Of a stretch of 64,000 nt of DNA, positions 11,501-25,000 are shown piece by piece. Origin of the DNA: Pyxicephalus adspersus (Eukaryota; Chordata; Amphibia; Anura; Pyxicephalidae); assembly GCF_032062135.1 (NCBI RefSeq), contig NC_092861.1, positions 139,441,964 to 139,505,963 on the forward strand, read 5' to 3'. Within the stretch, counting starts at the first letter, position 1. Every line of letters begins with the position of its first letter. The position numbers were made by a program, and so were the translations under genes. The notes under the pieces were generated by a model that saw only the letters and a list, made by a program, of their open reading frames with translations, had not been told where the DNA came from and did no database searches.

Positions 11501-14500
11501 AGGGGCATTCCCTGTTCTTTTCTGGAATAATGCCCTACGCAATTAAACGTTTTTAAAAGTGGAACTTCCTAAATAGGAATGTGGATCTACAACTAAGGGG
11601 GAATGCATGGCTCGGCCCACTTAGGGTGCACCACCATGGCATGGATTATTTACAGTGTATTGGTGCAGAGAGGCAGCACTAACGTCATCATGTCAGCATT
11701 GCATTTTCATTAGTAAAACCCAGCACAGAGAAGAAAGCCAACAAAGATAAAGAGATCCCTGCAGCATAGGGCATATAAACGTTTTACAGACGTCTGATGG
11801 ACATCAGATGAGTGAATACAATCTTTCTTGATCATATCCACTGACAGATGAACAAAGAGCTCTGTACACATGGTGCTGTTCTGTTCTCTGGAGAGGAGGA
11901 TGAGTGAATGGCACTCCATAGGAGTGCATAGTAGTTGTTCCTGATTGGTTGTTCATCAATCTGTTATGATAGATTAATGAACAAAATTGGGGGACTGCTG
12001 AAAACATGTCAGATTTTTCTCCAAGATGAGCATGACGGTTCTTCTGAAATGAGAATCATCTGGCATGTGTAAGAAGAGATAATAAAAAATGCTACACAAA
12101 GGGATGGTTCACTGAGCGACACAGAGCCCACAATTAGCCTTTAAGCTAATTACACCCATATGGGAAAAAAAGGAAAGTTTAGAAGACTGGATCTCCTTTA
12201 AAGGTAAACTCAGTTCCATAAAGCGCACAAGCTGCATCTCAGCGGGGATAATTGTACAGTGAACAAAACACAAACATGAGTAGAGACAAAGCCAATATTG
12301 AAATGTCTTCCTGACTTGGCCTTCCCATGGACATCTGTGAGCCATTCTGCCTTTTGTGCGTTATTTATGTATTGGTAAGTTTGATTACAGAAGAAAGTAT
12401 TTGTCATGTGTGAGGCCTAACTATGGCTTACAGCAGGAAGATAATGTTCTATTTGCATGAATTGTCTCCAGTCCATTCAGCAATTACACGTTCTGTCTGC
12501 ACAGATGTTTCTGCTGCCTGCTCGAATTCCACATTCTCCACAAAGATTCCAAAACACCGTGGGCCTTGTGTTCGAGAGGAGGAGGTTACGTACGGAAAAA
12601 GATGGACTAAGGTAAACTATGATATAATTAGAAGTAATTTGTGCTATAGTAAATAAAATGTAAAAAAAAAATCAAAACCTCCATTCAACACCAGGTCTGG
12701 TCACCAAGATGAATATTGTCTAAGGTCATAGGCTGGAGAAAGCCAATTTTCTGTGCTTCAGGACTCAAACCTACAAGTACCCAGCACACTGTGATCCCAC
12801 TACTCATGATTTAAAGGTTCCATGGCTCTCTTGCACCACCACATCTCTATTGTATCATCATGTTCCTAGTTAGGGGTTGAGCTTAAGCGACCTATCAAGT
12901 TACCAAAAATAGACATTGGTATCTTCTGCTTGGAATTGTCTTAACACTTGTGAGCAATTCAGACCAGGGGGTCAGAAAATACTCAGTGGATGATTTTAGA
13001 ATAAAAAAACTATAATCATTAATTTCACATTGACAATGTCTAGGTGGCTTCTAGATGATGAGCGCAGCCATCACCATGCTGGTTTCAAAATGGACAAGCA
13101 TCTAGGTGGTTTTGATGGCCATCAGTTGCTCTCCACCACCATGCTTTCGTTAGGTTGGACACGAACCAGATGCTGCTTGAACTGTGGCCCTCTGACTACA
13201 GTTAGGGGTGATTGAGGAGCACTAACTGCTCAGTTCTTGATTTCATATGTCAACCAAGATTTAGCATAAAACAAATTAGACCCAGACAGTAATCCATAAC
13301 CACTCAAGGCTTTCCAATCCCTATTTTTCCTAACTGTACAGATTTGCATGTCTTAATTCCATACTGGCAGGAAAGGAGGTGAAGATTAGTTTTTCTTAAG
13401 CTGGCCACTTTTACACTGGTATATTGGTGGGCAACTAGGTAATGGTTGATATTTCCAAGACAATAATCATATATTTGGTTACCATAATGTAACCATCAAA
13501 CAGTCTTGACGCCTGAATGATGCCGCCAGGCGTACCTTATCAAACCACCAACAGCAGGGAGGGATCCACCCACTATATTACATTATTGGTGGTTATAACA
13601 TGGACTGGACAAAGAATGGGAAATCCATATAAGATATCCATCACTAATGCTCTTTTTTTCTAATAGATCTGTACAATAATCAGAAAAAAATAATTTTTTG
13701 AGCAGTCTATGGCCAACATAACAGAGCCCTATATAGCAGTTAGTACATGAAAGTGGTGCTAATCCTTCCTCGCTCTACCCAAAGCTTAGAAAAAAGTCTT
13801 TGCTGGACATACCCTTTTTGATATATGTTAAATGCAACAAAACCCATTGAATATGCAAACTTAGACATATAGCACACTTATGTTTCACAGTAACTAAATG
13901 TGTTACTTGCTTCTAGGAGAACATCTTCCTGGTACTGCAGCTTGACTTGGCTGTTAAAGGCAATTCAATGCACAAAAAGCTAGTACCATATAGAATTACT
14001 CTGCCTGGATAAAGATAGGCGGATGTCCCCCTAAGAGCAGTGGGCAGCACAAGACATAAAACGAATCTCATATATATCACCGGAGACCTAGGACATGCAA
14101 CTTTTCTCTGACTTGGCTGGCTGACACCGGATGTAATGTGTGGATATAAGTAGCCAATTATCAGAAGGGCACAGCTATCACAATAGGAAATGTTGTATCT
14201 TCCAACAGATAAACTGATGAATCTAGGTTAAATAAACACACCAATGACGTTTTGTACACTTATAAAATGTTTATATATGGAGTTGAAAAAAGAAACTACA
14301 AATGCTTTACATAATTTATGTATTTTTTTTTAACAGATATTACGTTGACAACTCCACTGAAGTTTTGTTTGAGAGGTGGTTTTACTGTACAGATCTGGGA
14401 ATACAGCTGGCTCCAGTTATTAATGAGTAGGTGAATCACCTGCTGTCCAATTTAGGAATTGCAAAGGTCGCCGTTTGTATATTTCCTATGTCTTTTAGTA

Positions 14501-15291
14501 GGTTAGTAAATGTTTAGTATTTTAGTAAGTTTAGTCTGCTAGAGCCATTTCTTAGTTTGTAAAACTACTCAAACCCTTGCAGAAATGAGGAATTTTGGCT
14601 ATTATGTAACTTTGTATGTGTAGGCTCTGTACCAGCTGTCATGTTGGGCTGAGACATCACAATGATTAAAATGTATTTTATTACAGGACAGGAAGTCAGC
14701 TATGTCAAAAGTGTATTATGCGTTGTTCCACCTTCGGAGTTCAGATTTAGAGGTTGCCCATTGGCATAGGAAGGAGGTCAGAGTAGGGGATCAGTCCAAT
14801 AGATGTTAGGGTAGGTAGAAACTTCACAAGCACAGAAGTAGAAGTCTGCCAACTTAGGAAATGTCCATATCAGTGTAGAAAGGAGGTGGAGAACAGTGCT
14901 AGTAAAGGCTGACAATATCCAGGGGTACAACAGACACCAGGGCATCATCTCTAACCTGTCTCTGATGGCAACTTTTTTGTGGCATCAGGAAAAACTCATA
15001 GACTTGGGACAGAGACCTCATCAACCAGGTGACAAGCATCTCTAATCTAAAGAGGGCCCCCAGCTATGACCCTGCCCGAAATCCAATGAGCTGATAACTT
15101 TTGCTCTCTCAATTGTTACATTTATAATTTTTCTTTATTATAAAAATAACATTATTTCTCTTTACAGATTTTTCAACTCACGGCAATATAAAACTGGAAG
15201 ACCGGACCCAGGTAACAGAAATGCTAAACACTCTCATATATGGAACCAGGGATCACGTATTACATACATTACACAGAGTTAGAATAAACAG

Positions 15292-15347
<56 letters not shown>

Positions 15348-15922
15348 TGTGGGGATTAGCTTCAAAGCGCACTCACTGCAGAGAGGTACTTCAGACACTT
15401 GTTCCAATTTTCCAATTTAAGGGTGCTATGCCCACTTTTATTGGCAAAAAACTCCAGCACATCAAAAAATAACCAAATTCCAGCCTTTTCTCTTGCAGGG
15501 GATCCAAGTCCTCACAACAATACGTGCAAAAAAACACAAAATTTGACCTCCTAGCTTTGGTCTATCAGACCTAAATGTGGAAGAACTACTAACAGCTTAC
15601 AGGCTGCACACAGCCTTTGCAGCTGGCTCACCTGGACTCAGACTGCAACTTCCCCCCTTGTATCCAAAGACAGGTGACTTTTTAATACCAGAGGCCAGGT
15701 GCCAGAGGCCAGGTGCTTCCTAGCCATTCTAATTATCTGACCTGGAAAGGGAGCCTTGCCTGGGAATTTCTTGCAGGACACTCCAGGCCTGAATCCCAAA
15801 TAAAGGGCTGCAATTCTGCAGCAATGCAATTAATTATGGCCTTCCCCAGGCCCTGTTATCCCTTTTCTAGGGGCAGATGATGCCAAATACACCCTGAATT
15901 TGGCATCGTGTCTCTGTCTGCC

Positions 15923-15963
<41 letters not shown>

Positions 15964-18900
15964 CAGCTGCAAATTACTTAAATGATTTCAGTGACATTTA
16001 CTGGGAGTCTCGGTAGATGAAGATTTGATCAGTGGCTCTGATTTAGTAATGAAATGCAGAACACACAGCAAGCTTTTAAACACTCAGTCTACTCTGAAAG
16101 TGGCCTCCCTCCCACTATTCACAATGAAACATAAAAACACAGAAATCCTGACTATTCCTTACAGCTGTGGCTGCTTCAGCCTCCCTGCTGGACTAAATCC
16201 CTCAGCCCCTGGTGCTGTGGCCATGCTTGCTACTTCTGTCAATGCAAGTCTTAGAGAACTCCCTAAAACAGGGGACGACAAACTCCGGCCTTTAGGCCAG
16301 ATACGGTCTAGCCCGTAGTTCGTTCTGGCCTAACGCCCGCTGGCCAATCCGGCCTAATGCTCTGGAGCCGTGGGTTGCCGGTGGATCGGCCAGGGGGCAT
16401 TAGGAACTACCGGAGCTGCTGGAGCTCCGAGGCCACCAAAGCTCCGGTGCTGCCCCCTTGCAGTTGCTCCACTATTTACCGCGGCCGAAGTTGATACTTC
16501 TGCCGCCGCCGTAAATATGGAAAGCTCCCTGAAGGTAAATCCCTCTCCTCCGCAATGCATACAGAGGAGAGGGATTTCACTTCAGGGGGCATTCCCTGGT
16601 GGTGGGCGGAGCCATTAGGGTAGGTCCGGCCTAGTGTGCTCCCGCTCACCCCATAAATGGCCTGATCTCTCTAGAACTGGCTGTTTGGAATGGAAGCATC
16701 ATTACTGGAATGTATGCGTCCCTTAGTGTCTGATATTTCTAAAGGTACATAATACAATACCTATACTATGGAGGAGAAATGTAAATGTAATAATGATATA
16801 GAAATATATCAAAATGTTCTTCCTTGTTGAGGCACTCATGCAGTTTCTCTATAGGTGCTCATTATCCAGGTCATTATTTATTACGCTTTAGGTAGTCACA
16901 ATCAACTGAACGTGTAATGTTGAAGATGTTCACCAGCTTTCCAAACTGCTTCTGCAGTTAATGAGGAGGATCCAGTGAAGTGGTTGGGAAATCCACCAAA
17001 TGTCTTCAACATTACAAGAACAGTCCATTTGAATGTGACTTTTACTAGATATGGCACTCAACCATGAACTTCTGATTTCTGTAAATGGTCACAGTGGGGC
17101 AGGGCTAAGGACCCCTTATTCTCAGTTTTTTTCCATCTGTGATGGTAAACTTCCTTCTGCCCTTGGTATGATGGGGGTAAGTTCAACTAAGTCTTTTCAG
17201 CTGAGCTATGGTTGCCACCATATATATTTCTTTGTAGAATCCACTTATGAATGAGCTAGACAATACTTTTTCCAGTGGTCATAGAAATATTTAGAAAATT
17301 CCAACAGTATACCACTGATATACTGTAAAATTCACTGCCAGGATCCCAAACAATGGTAATGTAATATATTTTGATTGGTGTAGATCTTTATTGATAGATT
17401 AATCAATTCTGCATCACAAGTCTACTTTAAAATGTATGTAGATTCTCATTATAACAAATCCTGGATGTTTTGCATTCTATTATTAAATGGGAGCTACTGA
17501 TCAAGTCTATGTCTCCCGAGACTCCCAGTTTGTAAATGTCACTTTCCTGAAATCATTTGAACAATTTGTTATCTTAGAACTCATTTGCATCAGCGAATCT
17601 CTCTAAAGGTTCTCTAGAAACGATGAAACCTCAATTAATGTGCCCCCTTTGTGCATTCTGAGTTCCGAACTAGTTTAGGAAAAGCATTGTGAGACTTTTC
17701 TAACTACTGGCGCCGTGCTGATACACAGATCTGGTACTGTAATATGCATTCGCTTCACAGTGTTTAAGGGAGGAATTTTCTTTTTACAATATAAGATTTT
17801 ATTAGGTCAGTAAATCACAGAAACAATTATTGGGCAGAATAGGCAATAGGACCGAGATGAAACCATTGTAATAATTTTATTTCTGTTAAAATAATTGTCA
17901 GTCTGATGGTAAATCACTGAAAGGTATCAGAAAAAGAATCATGGAACAGTGAGTGATTTTGGCCTTACGTTAAGCAAAATATTACTGCAAAGGGCCACAT
18001 TAGATCTACTGAGGGCCATAACTACCCAAAAAACATAATAACATTGTATAACATAAAAGTAATAAATCTGCAAATATTCCATACCAGATAAAAGCCTGGA
18101 AACATTTTTAAGGTTAGTGTTAATGGATATTCTTTCAAAAATGGTGCATTTGATATTTATAAGCAATTGCATTTGTTGACTTTTGAATAATGAACAGCAT
18201 TTGATAAAAATATTTTATCTGACCTGCTTTGCATTTACATTTACTTGACTAAGGTAGAGAATATTAAAACGCTCACCCTTACAGCAATCATCCTGCCCTC
18301 ACCAAACACAACCCACCGTAATAAAACACGCTATACCTTCTTTGGTATAAAATTGGCCACAGCAGCCCATTTTATTGCTAAAACCTTTAGAAATTGACAG
18401 TGCAATTTAAAAACCTTTCAAACATTTTAAAAACATTTTCCACACATTTTAAACATTTTCCAACATTTTCAAAACAGTTATAATTTATTTAAAGGTCTAT
18501 GAGAGTACCCCCTCTTCTACTAACTCTTCCCAAAACTACCGTTCCCCAAAACAGGCTCTGAGCCACTACCACACTGACTCGGGAGCAGTCAGCGGGCATC
18601 TTCCTCTCCCTCCCTGCCCCCACGACAACCCAGTGTCGTGTGGGGCTCCACTTGGCAAGAACTCCATACCTTGATGGGTTCACAATCCTCAATTTTTCTG
18701 ATTTTAACTCCCATGGACCAACCAAGGAACCGCCCTGCTGCCATGACTTAACCCCTTCCCCCCTGATCCGTAACCTTAGGGAGGGTGGGAAATTTTTCTT
18801 CGCTGGGTCTCTTCAGTAACTGGTCTCTCCCCCCAGCTGACCCCCCTTTATTACTGCCCTTTGACCCGCTCATCAGACCACCATCACCCCATCCCCTTCA

Positions 18901-18980
18901 TCCAATCATTTTGAAAATAAACAAAATTAACCCTTCCTATTCCCACTTTCCCTTCTCACCCAGTCATGTGGCCCTTCGCC

Positions 18981-19013
<33 letters not shown>

Positions 19014-22000
19014 CATATATATATTTATATATATATACATATATTTATTTACTTATTTTTTGCTACGGGCAATCTTTTAATTTTTGTTGGACATACTCAA
19101 TCGAAAGAAACACGGTGCAGCAGAAAACAGGTCAAAGGGAACTTCCAAGAGCTCTGCTCATTAAACGTGAATGGGATTTTAGATTTCATTTTATTTTTAT
19201 TTTTTTATTAGAGGAAGGCAGTATAACAAAGGTGCATAGGATACAAGAGAATCAGAAGTCACAAACAATAGTAAAAAGCAATGCAGGTCAAAATCCTTAT
19301 CAAGGAAATTTAAAGTGATGGGAAAATGGGAAAAGGATAAAGTAGGTGAGTGCTACATAAAACCTTCAATAGGTAAATTGATGTAAATACCAGCTAGACA
19401 TTAAAAGTTATGTGAATGTGATTTTAGACGTGATTGGGATTTTGAGGACTTACATTTAGGGCGCATTGCAAATACACTTCAAGATGACACAACACTCAGC
19501 CCATGCGCATTTACCCTCTGCAACCCAGCTGCAACTTTTTTAAAGAATGTTTGTCTGTATGTATGAGCTATTGTAGAGTCTGGGGCTGTACTCATATTAA
19601 ATATTTACAAATATATAGTTTTTACATGAAATGAGTAAATGCATCATTCAATAATATTCAACTTAAAAGAAATAAAAAAACAATAAAGTACAGTGGTACC
19701 TCGGTAGAAGTCCAACTTGGTATAAGTCCTGTTTGGACACCAAAAAATTTTGCTTGGTATACAACCTTTGTGCTAGAACTTGTATGGGTCAAAATGAGTC
19801 ATAACACTGCACGCTACCCTTTTTTACCTCTTTTGAGACAAAGCCACGACTGCCCATGAGCGTCACTACGTCAGTTGCTACCATTCAGTGAACAACCCGC
19901 GCTATAACTCTCTGTGAATTACATAACATCTCCACCTCCTCCCTTCTCAGCACCATCCTAGTAGGCACTCGACTCTTCTCAGCAAGGTAAAGAGAGGTTA
20001 CATTTTCATTTATTTCATCCAATTGCTTTTGTATTTATGTATTTTAGTATTAAGCAGTGTTTAAATTATTTTATACATCAATGTATATGCCAATAACAAT
20101 GGGATTTTTTTCATGGGAATGGAATAATTATTTTCCTTTTATTTGTTATGGGAAAAATATGTTTGGTATAAGTCCAAGGATCTGTAACGGATTAAAGACC
20201 AAGGTACCACTGTATATCTATAACAGAACCTTTTTTTTTTCATTTTGAATAAAGTTGGAAATGCATAGGCAATGCTTACAGCAGAACTTTGATAGGATCT
20301 TGCAACTGCATATTGATGGTTCTCTATTTGCTATCGATATCTGTTCCTGTAGTTTTCTCCTCAACGCAAACACTGTATAAGTATAATGTCACCTAGACCT
20401 CTGTGAATGTGAGACGTTACCCCAACATGCATATGCATTAAATATGCATAACCCTGTATAAATATAAGGTCAAATGTAAGCTGGAACAGGTACATTATTT
20501 TAGTAATTGCAATTAGGACAGATGTTTGTCTCAACATATTATTAGGCAGCAAGATGTCAGTTACTGTAATAAATCCTCACTGTGAAATAATCACAAACAA
20601 AGCAAAAAAAAAAGAAAACTTTATAAAACTTTATAGAGCCTAGACATCATTATCTTCTGGAACAGACTGTGCCTTGGTATGCAAAAAGAAACAACTGCAG
20701 AGTTTGTCTTGGTCTTTTAAGAGTTAAAAAAGTTTGCAGAAGAGATCACCCACATTCTCAGCTGTGTTTACCAAAAAACTTCTTTTGCAAGTCATGCAAA
20801 CCGCCCCCTCCCCACCATCAAGCCTCTGTCCTGCACACAAGCGAGCAGGGAAGCCTGGTTCATATCTATGAGTCATCCATATGTAGGTTTGTCCTTAACT
20901 CTGGGATTACCTATACATATATATATATATATATATTGATATTAATATATAAAAACGTGAAGCAAACACATAAATGTATAGTGCAATCATTGTATCATTT
21001 GTTTTCATTTTACAGACTGGACACCACAACTTCCTTTTCCTCTCAATACTGAAAAAGTTATGGAACCATTTTCATTTCAAAGCTGGCTGGATAAACATCG
21101 TTCTGAGATAATTAAGAGAAAACACTTACCTTTATTTGCGGATCATCATGAGACAGAGGTATGCCATCTCCCCAACAAATGGAACAATTGAATGAGGGAG
21201 AATTGTACAAATAAATATTTAGGCAATGCTGGCAGGATTGTGGACGTTGTGTATGCCATGCTCATTTTCAGATTTGGAAGCTCGTTTATTTCAATGCACT
21301 TTTTACTTTACTTGCACAATGCTGGACAGACATTTCACAGAGTAGTTGGCCAGCAAATAATTGTGTGGCTATAAGTGATGGCAACAGATCATCTAACTAG
21401 GTAAGTCCAGGTGACTCATTGTGTTGTCCAGGTGAGCTCAGGTGACTCATCATAAAAAAAACAATAGTATCTTCCTGGTATCACTCTAATTGGGTTTTAT
21501 GCAAGCACTGGACCCTGGTATAACAGAGCTGGGCTAACCTATCCATAAAATGAATCAACCATTGTTTTTCCAATGACATTCTACGTGAAAAACCTGTATT
21601 TTGTGTTTCAGGCTGCAATGTATGGATCAGGAGAGAGCAAACATGACGCATCAGGCACAGATACGTGGATTTGGCAATTGGTGTGTTCAACTGTAGCAAA
21701 ACTGTTTTTTTTCTATAGTTTTGGATGGAGTAGGGAAGGATTTGAGGATTACAGTAGTGAAGGGTTTGAAACATTTGTCTCAAATGAGGGGAATCATATC
21801 TTTAGAATCAGCCTCACAAAAATCATCAAAACCAGTTCCAGGGAGAGTTGACTAAGGTGATTTGCCTTTGATTTTGGAGATGTTGTGTAACTTTCTTATG
21901 TATTTTTGGGACAGAAAGTGGTCATTAATTTCCCCAGTTGTACATTGTCAGCAAAAATGAACCTGGCAGAGGTTTTAACCAGCGTTACAATTGCTTAAAA

Positions 22001-25000
22001 CCCCTCACAAACACCCCACATGCATAAAACCAGTGATATAGTTTCCAAATATGCTGAATGAAAAGCCAGGAGGGAACCCAAGCATGGAATCTTTCAAAGC
22101 CACATGACTGGCTATATTCTATTCTCCGAACTCTCTAGGCTTAACCAAGTAAAGAGAACTTAATGGGGCTTTGCTGGCTACACACCATGGTCAGAATTGG
22201 TGATGGTATGAGCCATGGTGTGCATAGTGCTGTGGTACATAACAGAAAGTGGATAGGAATGTTTGTTTTCTACTTGTATGTGAGCCCCAAAGTGTTCGCG
22301 GTATGTGAAGATGTCTGATTGGCTACATTCGGGGAAAAATTAAGCGATGTTCACACTGGCCATGAGGTTTTGGTGCAGTTACTGCTTTCTCATGCCAGTA
22401 AAATGCTGCCTCTGGGAGGGCGCTACATGTAGCTTTTCCCTGCAGTATCTCCATAGAGAATGAATGTGAACCGCTATAAATGGTACCAATACCGCTAACT
22501 GGTGCCAGCTATTTAATGTGCAGGCACGGTGCGAGTGACCAAGTGGAAGGCAAGGTGCCAGCCACTGGGAGTTGCATGGTATTGCTTGATCCCAAACCAG
22601 ATCTGATCCTGCCTTACAGTTAGGGACCATGGGGGGCTAGGGAAGAAATGACCAATATCAGCACCCATTGCTGTCAGAGAGACATCTATCTGCCTGGTCA
22701 TCCTTGGTTTGAGCATGGGGCTCAGGTTTATGTATTGGTATTCCCAAAGCTGTTATTTTGTATTATTATTATTATTATTAATATTATAACAGGAGGGCTC
22801 ATCTGTGATAATTCTTGGTGATAAAGCTGTGCAATTATCCAATGGAGACAGTCTTCTCATCCCGGAAAAGACTCAGTAAGTACACCCATAGTATGGAGAT
22901 CATTTTGATTTCTTGATGACTGAGCTTGGTCTATAAAATTAAATTAATAGTTCTTATATATTTATTTTTCCTTAATACATTCAGAGTTAACAACTAAAAA
23001 TTTTATTTTTGTAATCATTTGCATTTAAATCTTTACTAGCCAGCAGGATCACTCCTTCATGAAATCTCACTGAGTCCCAAGTGCAGGCCCACCTCTTGGT
23101 TTGTCCAGGTCTACCAGTGTCAAACATACAATAATTTCTTTGCTGCACATATGGCTTCTATCCCATGATACTTTATTGAGCTTTAATTTACCTTAGATGT
23201 TCAGTTAGAATCAAAGGGAGAAGAAGCTTTATATACGCACATTGATTGAACCTAATCAGAAACAGATGTGATGACTAACAAAGCTCTCAGAATATCACCA
23301 TCTGTCTGTATAACATACAAGTTATCTTTTTTAATGCTAGATCTGGTCTTATGTATTAAATAAGTGCAAAAACATACACATAACTGGCTTCCTTCCAAAA
23401 TTGGCCTTAGACTGTGACTATGGTAAGGACATTAGATTGTAAGCTCCCCTGGCGGGCAGTTAGTGACATGATTACTGACTTTGTAAGCTGTCTAATATGT
23501 CTGCACTATATACAGGTGAGTGCAAGAAAGTATTTACCTAAAGCATTGTTTCTCAACTTTTTTACCATGGGGGGACCCTTAAAAATGTCACTTTCAGGTT
23601 TTAGGGAACCCCAGGAATAATTACTATATCCACAGCTCACACAACATTAGTGATGTGGTCAATAGGAAAAATCCCTCTTACATTGCTGGCCATTGGGAAG
23701 AATGTCACCCTTAAAAATAGCATTAAAAGATCTTTGGGGTCATTTGTAATGGACCTGAGAGGCAAAAATTGCTCACTAGTAAAGGAACCCATTGCAATGT
23801 TTGGAGAAACTCTGCTTGAGAAATGTTATCTAATTTAACCCATTTCCAGTTCACCTTTCACTGTACAATTGCAGGTTTGGGCAGCTTGTAAACTGCAGCA
23901 AAAAAGATTGTGCTGTGCCAGGTAAAACAGCTCCCATATATGTGTTTCTGCCATGTATATAGCTGATTTTATGGGAATCCACCTCAAATCTGGCCCTGAT
24001 TTGAACAGTGAACCCCTCACGAGACATTAGTACTTTTTTGTGACAATTTGTACCTACCAAAGATGAAATTAACCACCCAAAGCATGCCAGCCTATGAAGC
24101 AAAATGTTATTGGCTGTGCTGGATGGTTATATTTCAGTGTATCCAGCAGGTGGTGCTACAAGGTTATCCTGAGATTGAAGGTAAAAAGGGATCCAGGTGG
24201 TGAAGATAGATTGGCAATAGCATTCAATGGAATGAATCAGCAGGTATCAGGTTGCATTCACTTTACTTCACCCAGCGTGTAAATCCTAAAACTTAAATTT
24301 TTTTATTTTTTCCTGTACAGTCAATGTACTGCTCACCATAATACAGATATCTTTATTATACTATTTTTCAGCATGTATTTGTTTTGTAATGTGGCTCATA
24401 TATTTGAAAAGGACCATGCCATCTAAATGCATGTTGCTGGTAGTTGGTGGCCTGAGCCAAAATCGCTGCAACATCCAACTTTGCTCCATCCTCCATGTGG
24501 TCTCACTCCTCTTTCGTAGGTTTTGCTAGGGGCTTAGTCCACTCAATAACTTATTTTTGTATGTAATCTTGTAGTCTGGCTTATTAAAATTCCCAGGATG
24601 TGTTATGGTTGCCATATCTGCTCTTGCCCACCTTGTAGCCTCACAATCTTACTGTCGTATAGTATACAATTGTTGAGAAGTCTAGAAACTGCCTTATAAC
24701 TGCTAGGATTTTAGGTATAACTGGAGTCCCTCCAAATATTTTTATTAGTTTTTATTTGTCCTTCCCTCTCCAACAGTGTTCATTGCTTCCTCCTTTTGCC
24801 AGAAATGATTAAAAATGATTGTTATCATTGCACACAGAGGCTGACATATGGAGGTGCAAAGTGTGATGCTGCACGAGGGATCTGCACGCTTCCCAAGCCA
24901 GTTCTGCACAATGGCCCAATGTTGAATACATCTGCACATTTGTATAGCTTAGGAGCTTTACATGTACTGTCCATTTTATAACCAATATTGCCTTATTACA

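Noticed and set aside
14427..14430. alternative exon 5 donor after TAATGAGTAG
   Set aside because: It would place TAG in frame; the GT at 14427 restores Glu with the next exon.
16354..16618. overlapping GC-rich open frames on both strands
   Set aside because: They are a by-product of the GC-rich interior of the hAT-type element.
18785..19318. 177-codon plus-strand open frame
   Set aside because: It crosses the TA microsatellite (repeated Tyr-Ile) and the C-rich block; not protein-like.
24301..24340. acceptor TTTTTCCTGTACAG as start of HAAO exon 10
   Set aside because: The following codons do not match the HAAO C-terminus; 25694 gives FFWKRED and QDP with the correct phase.
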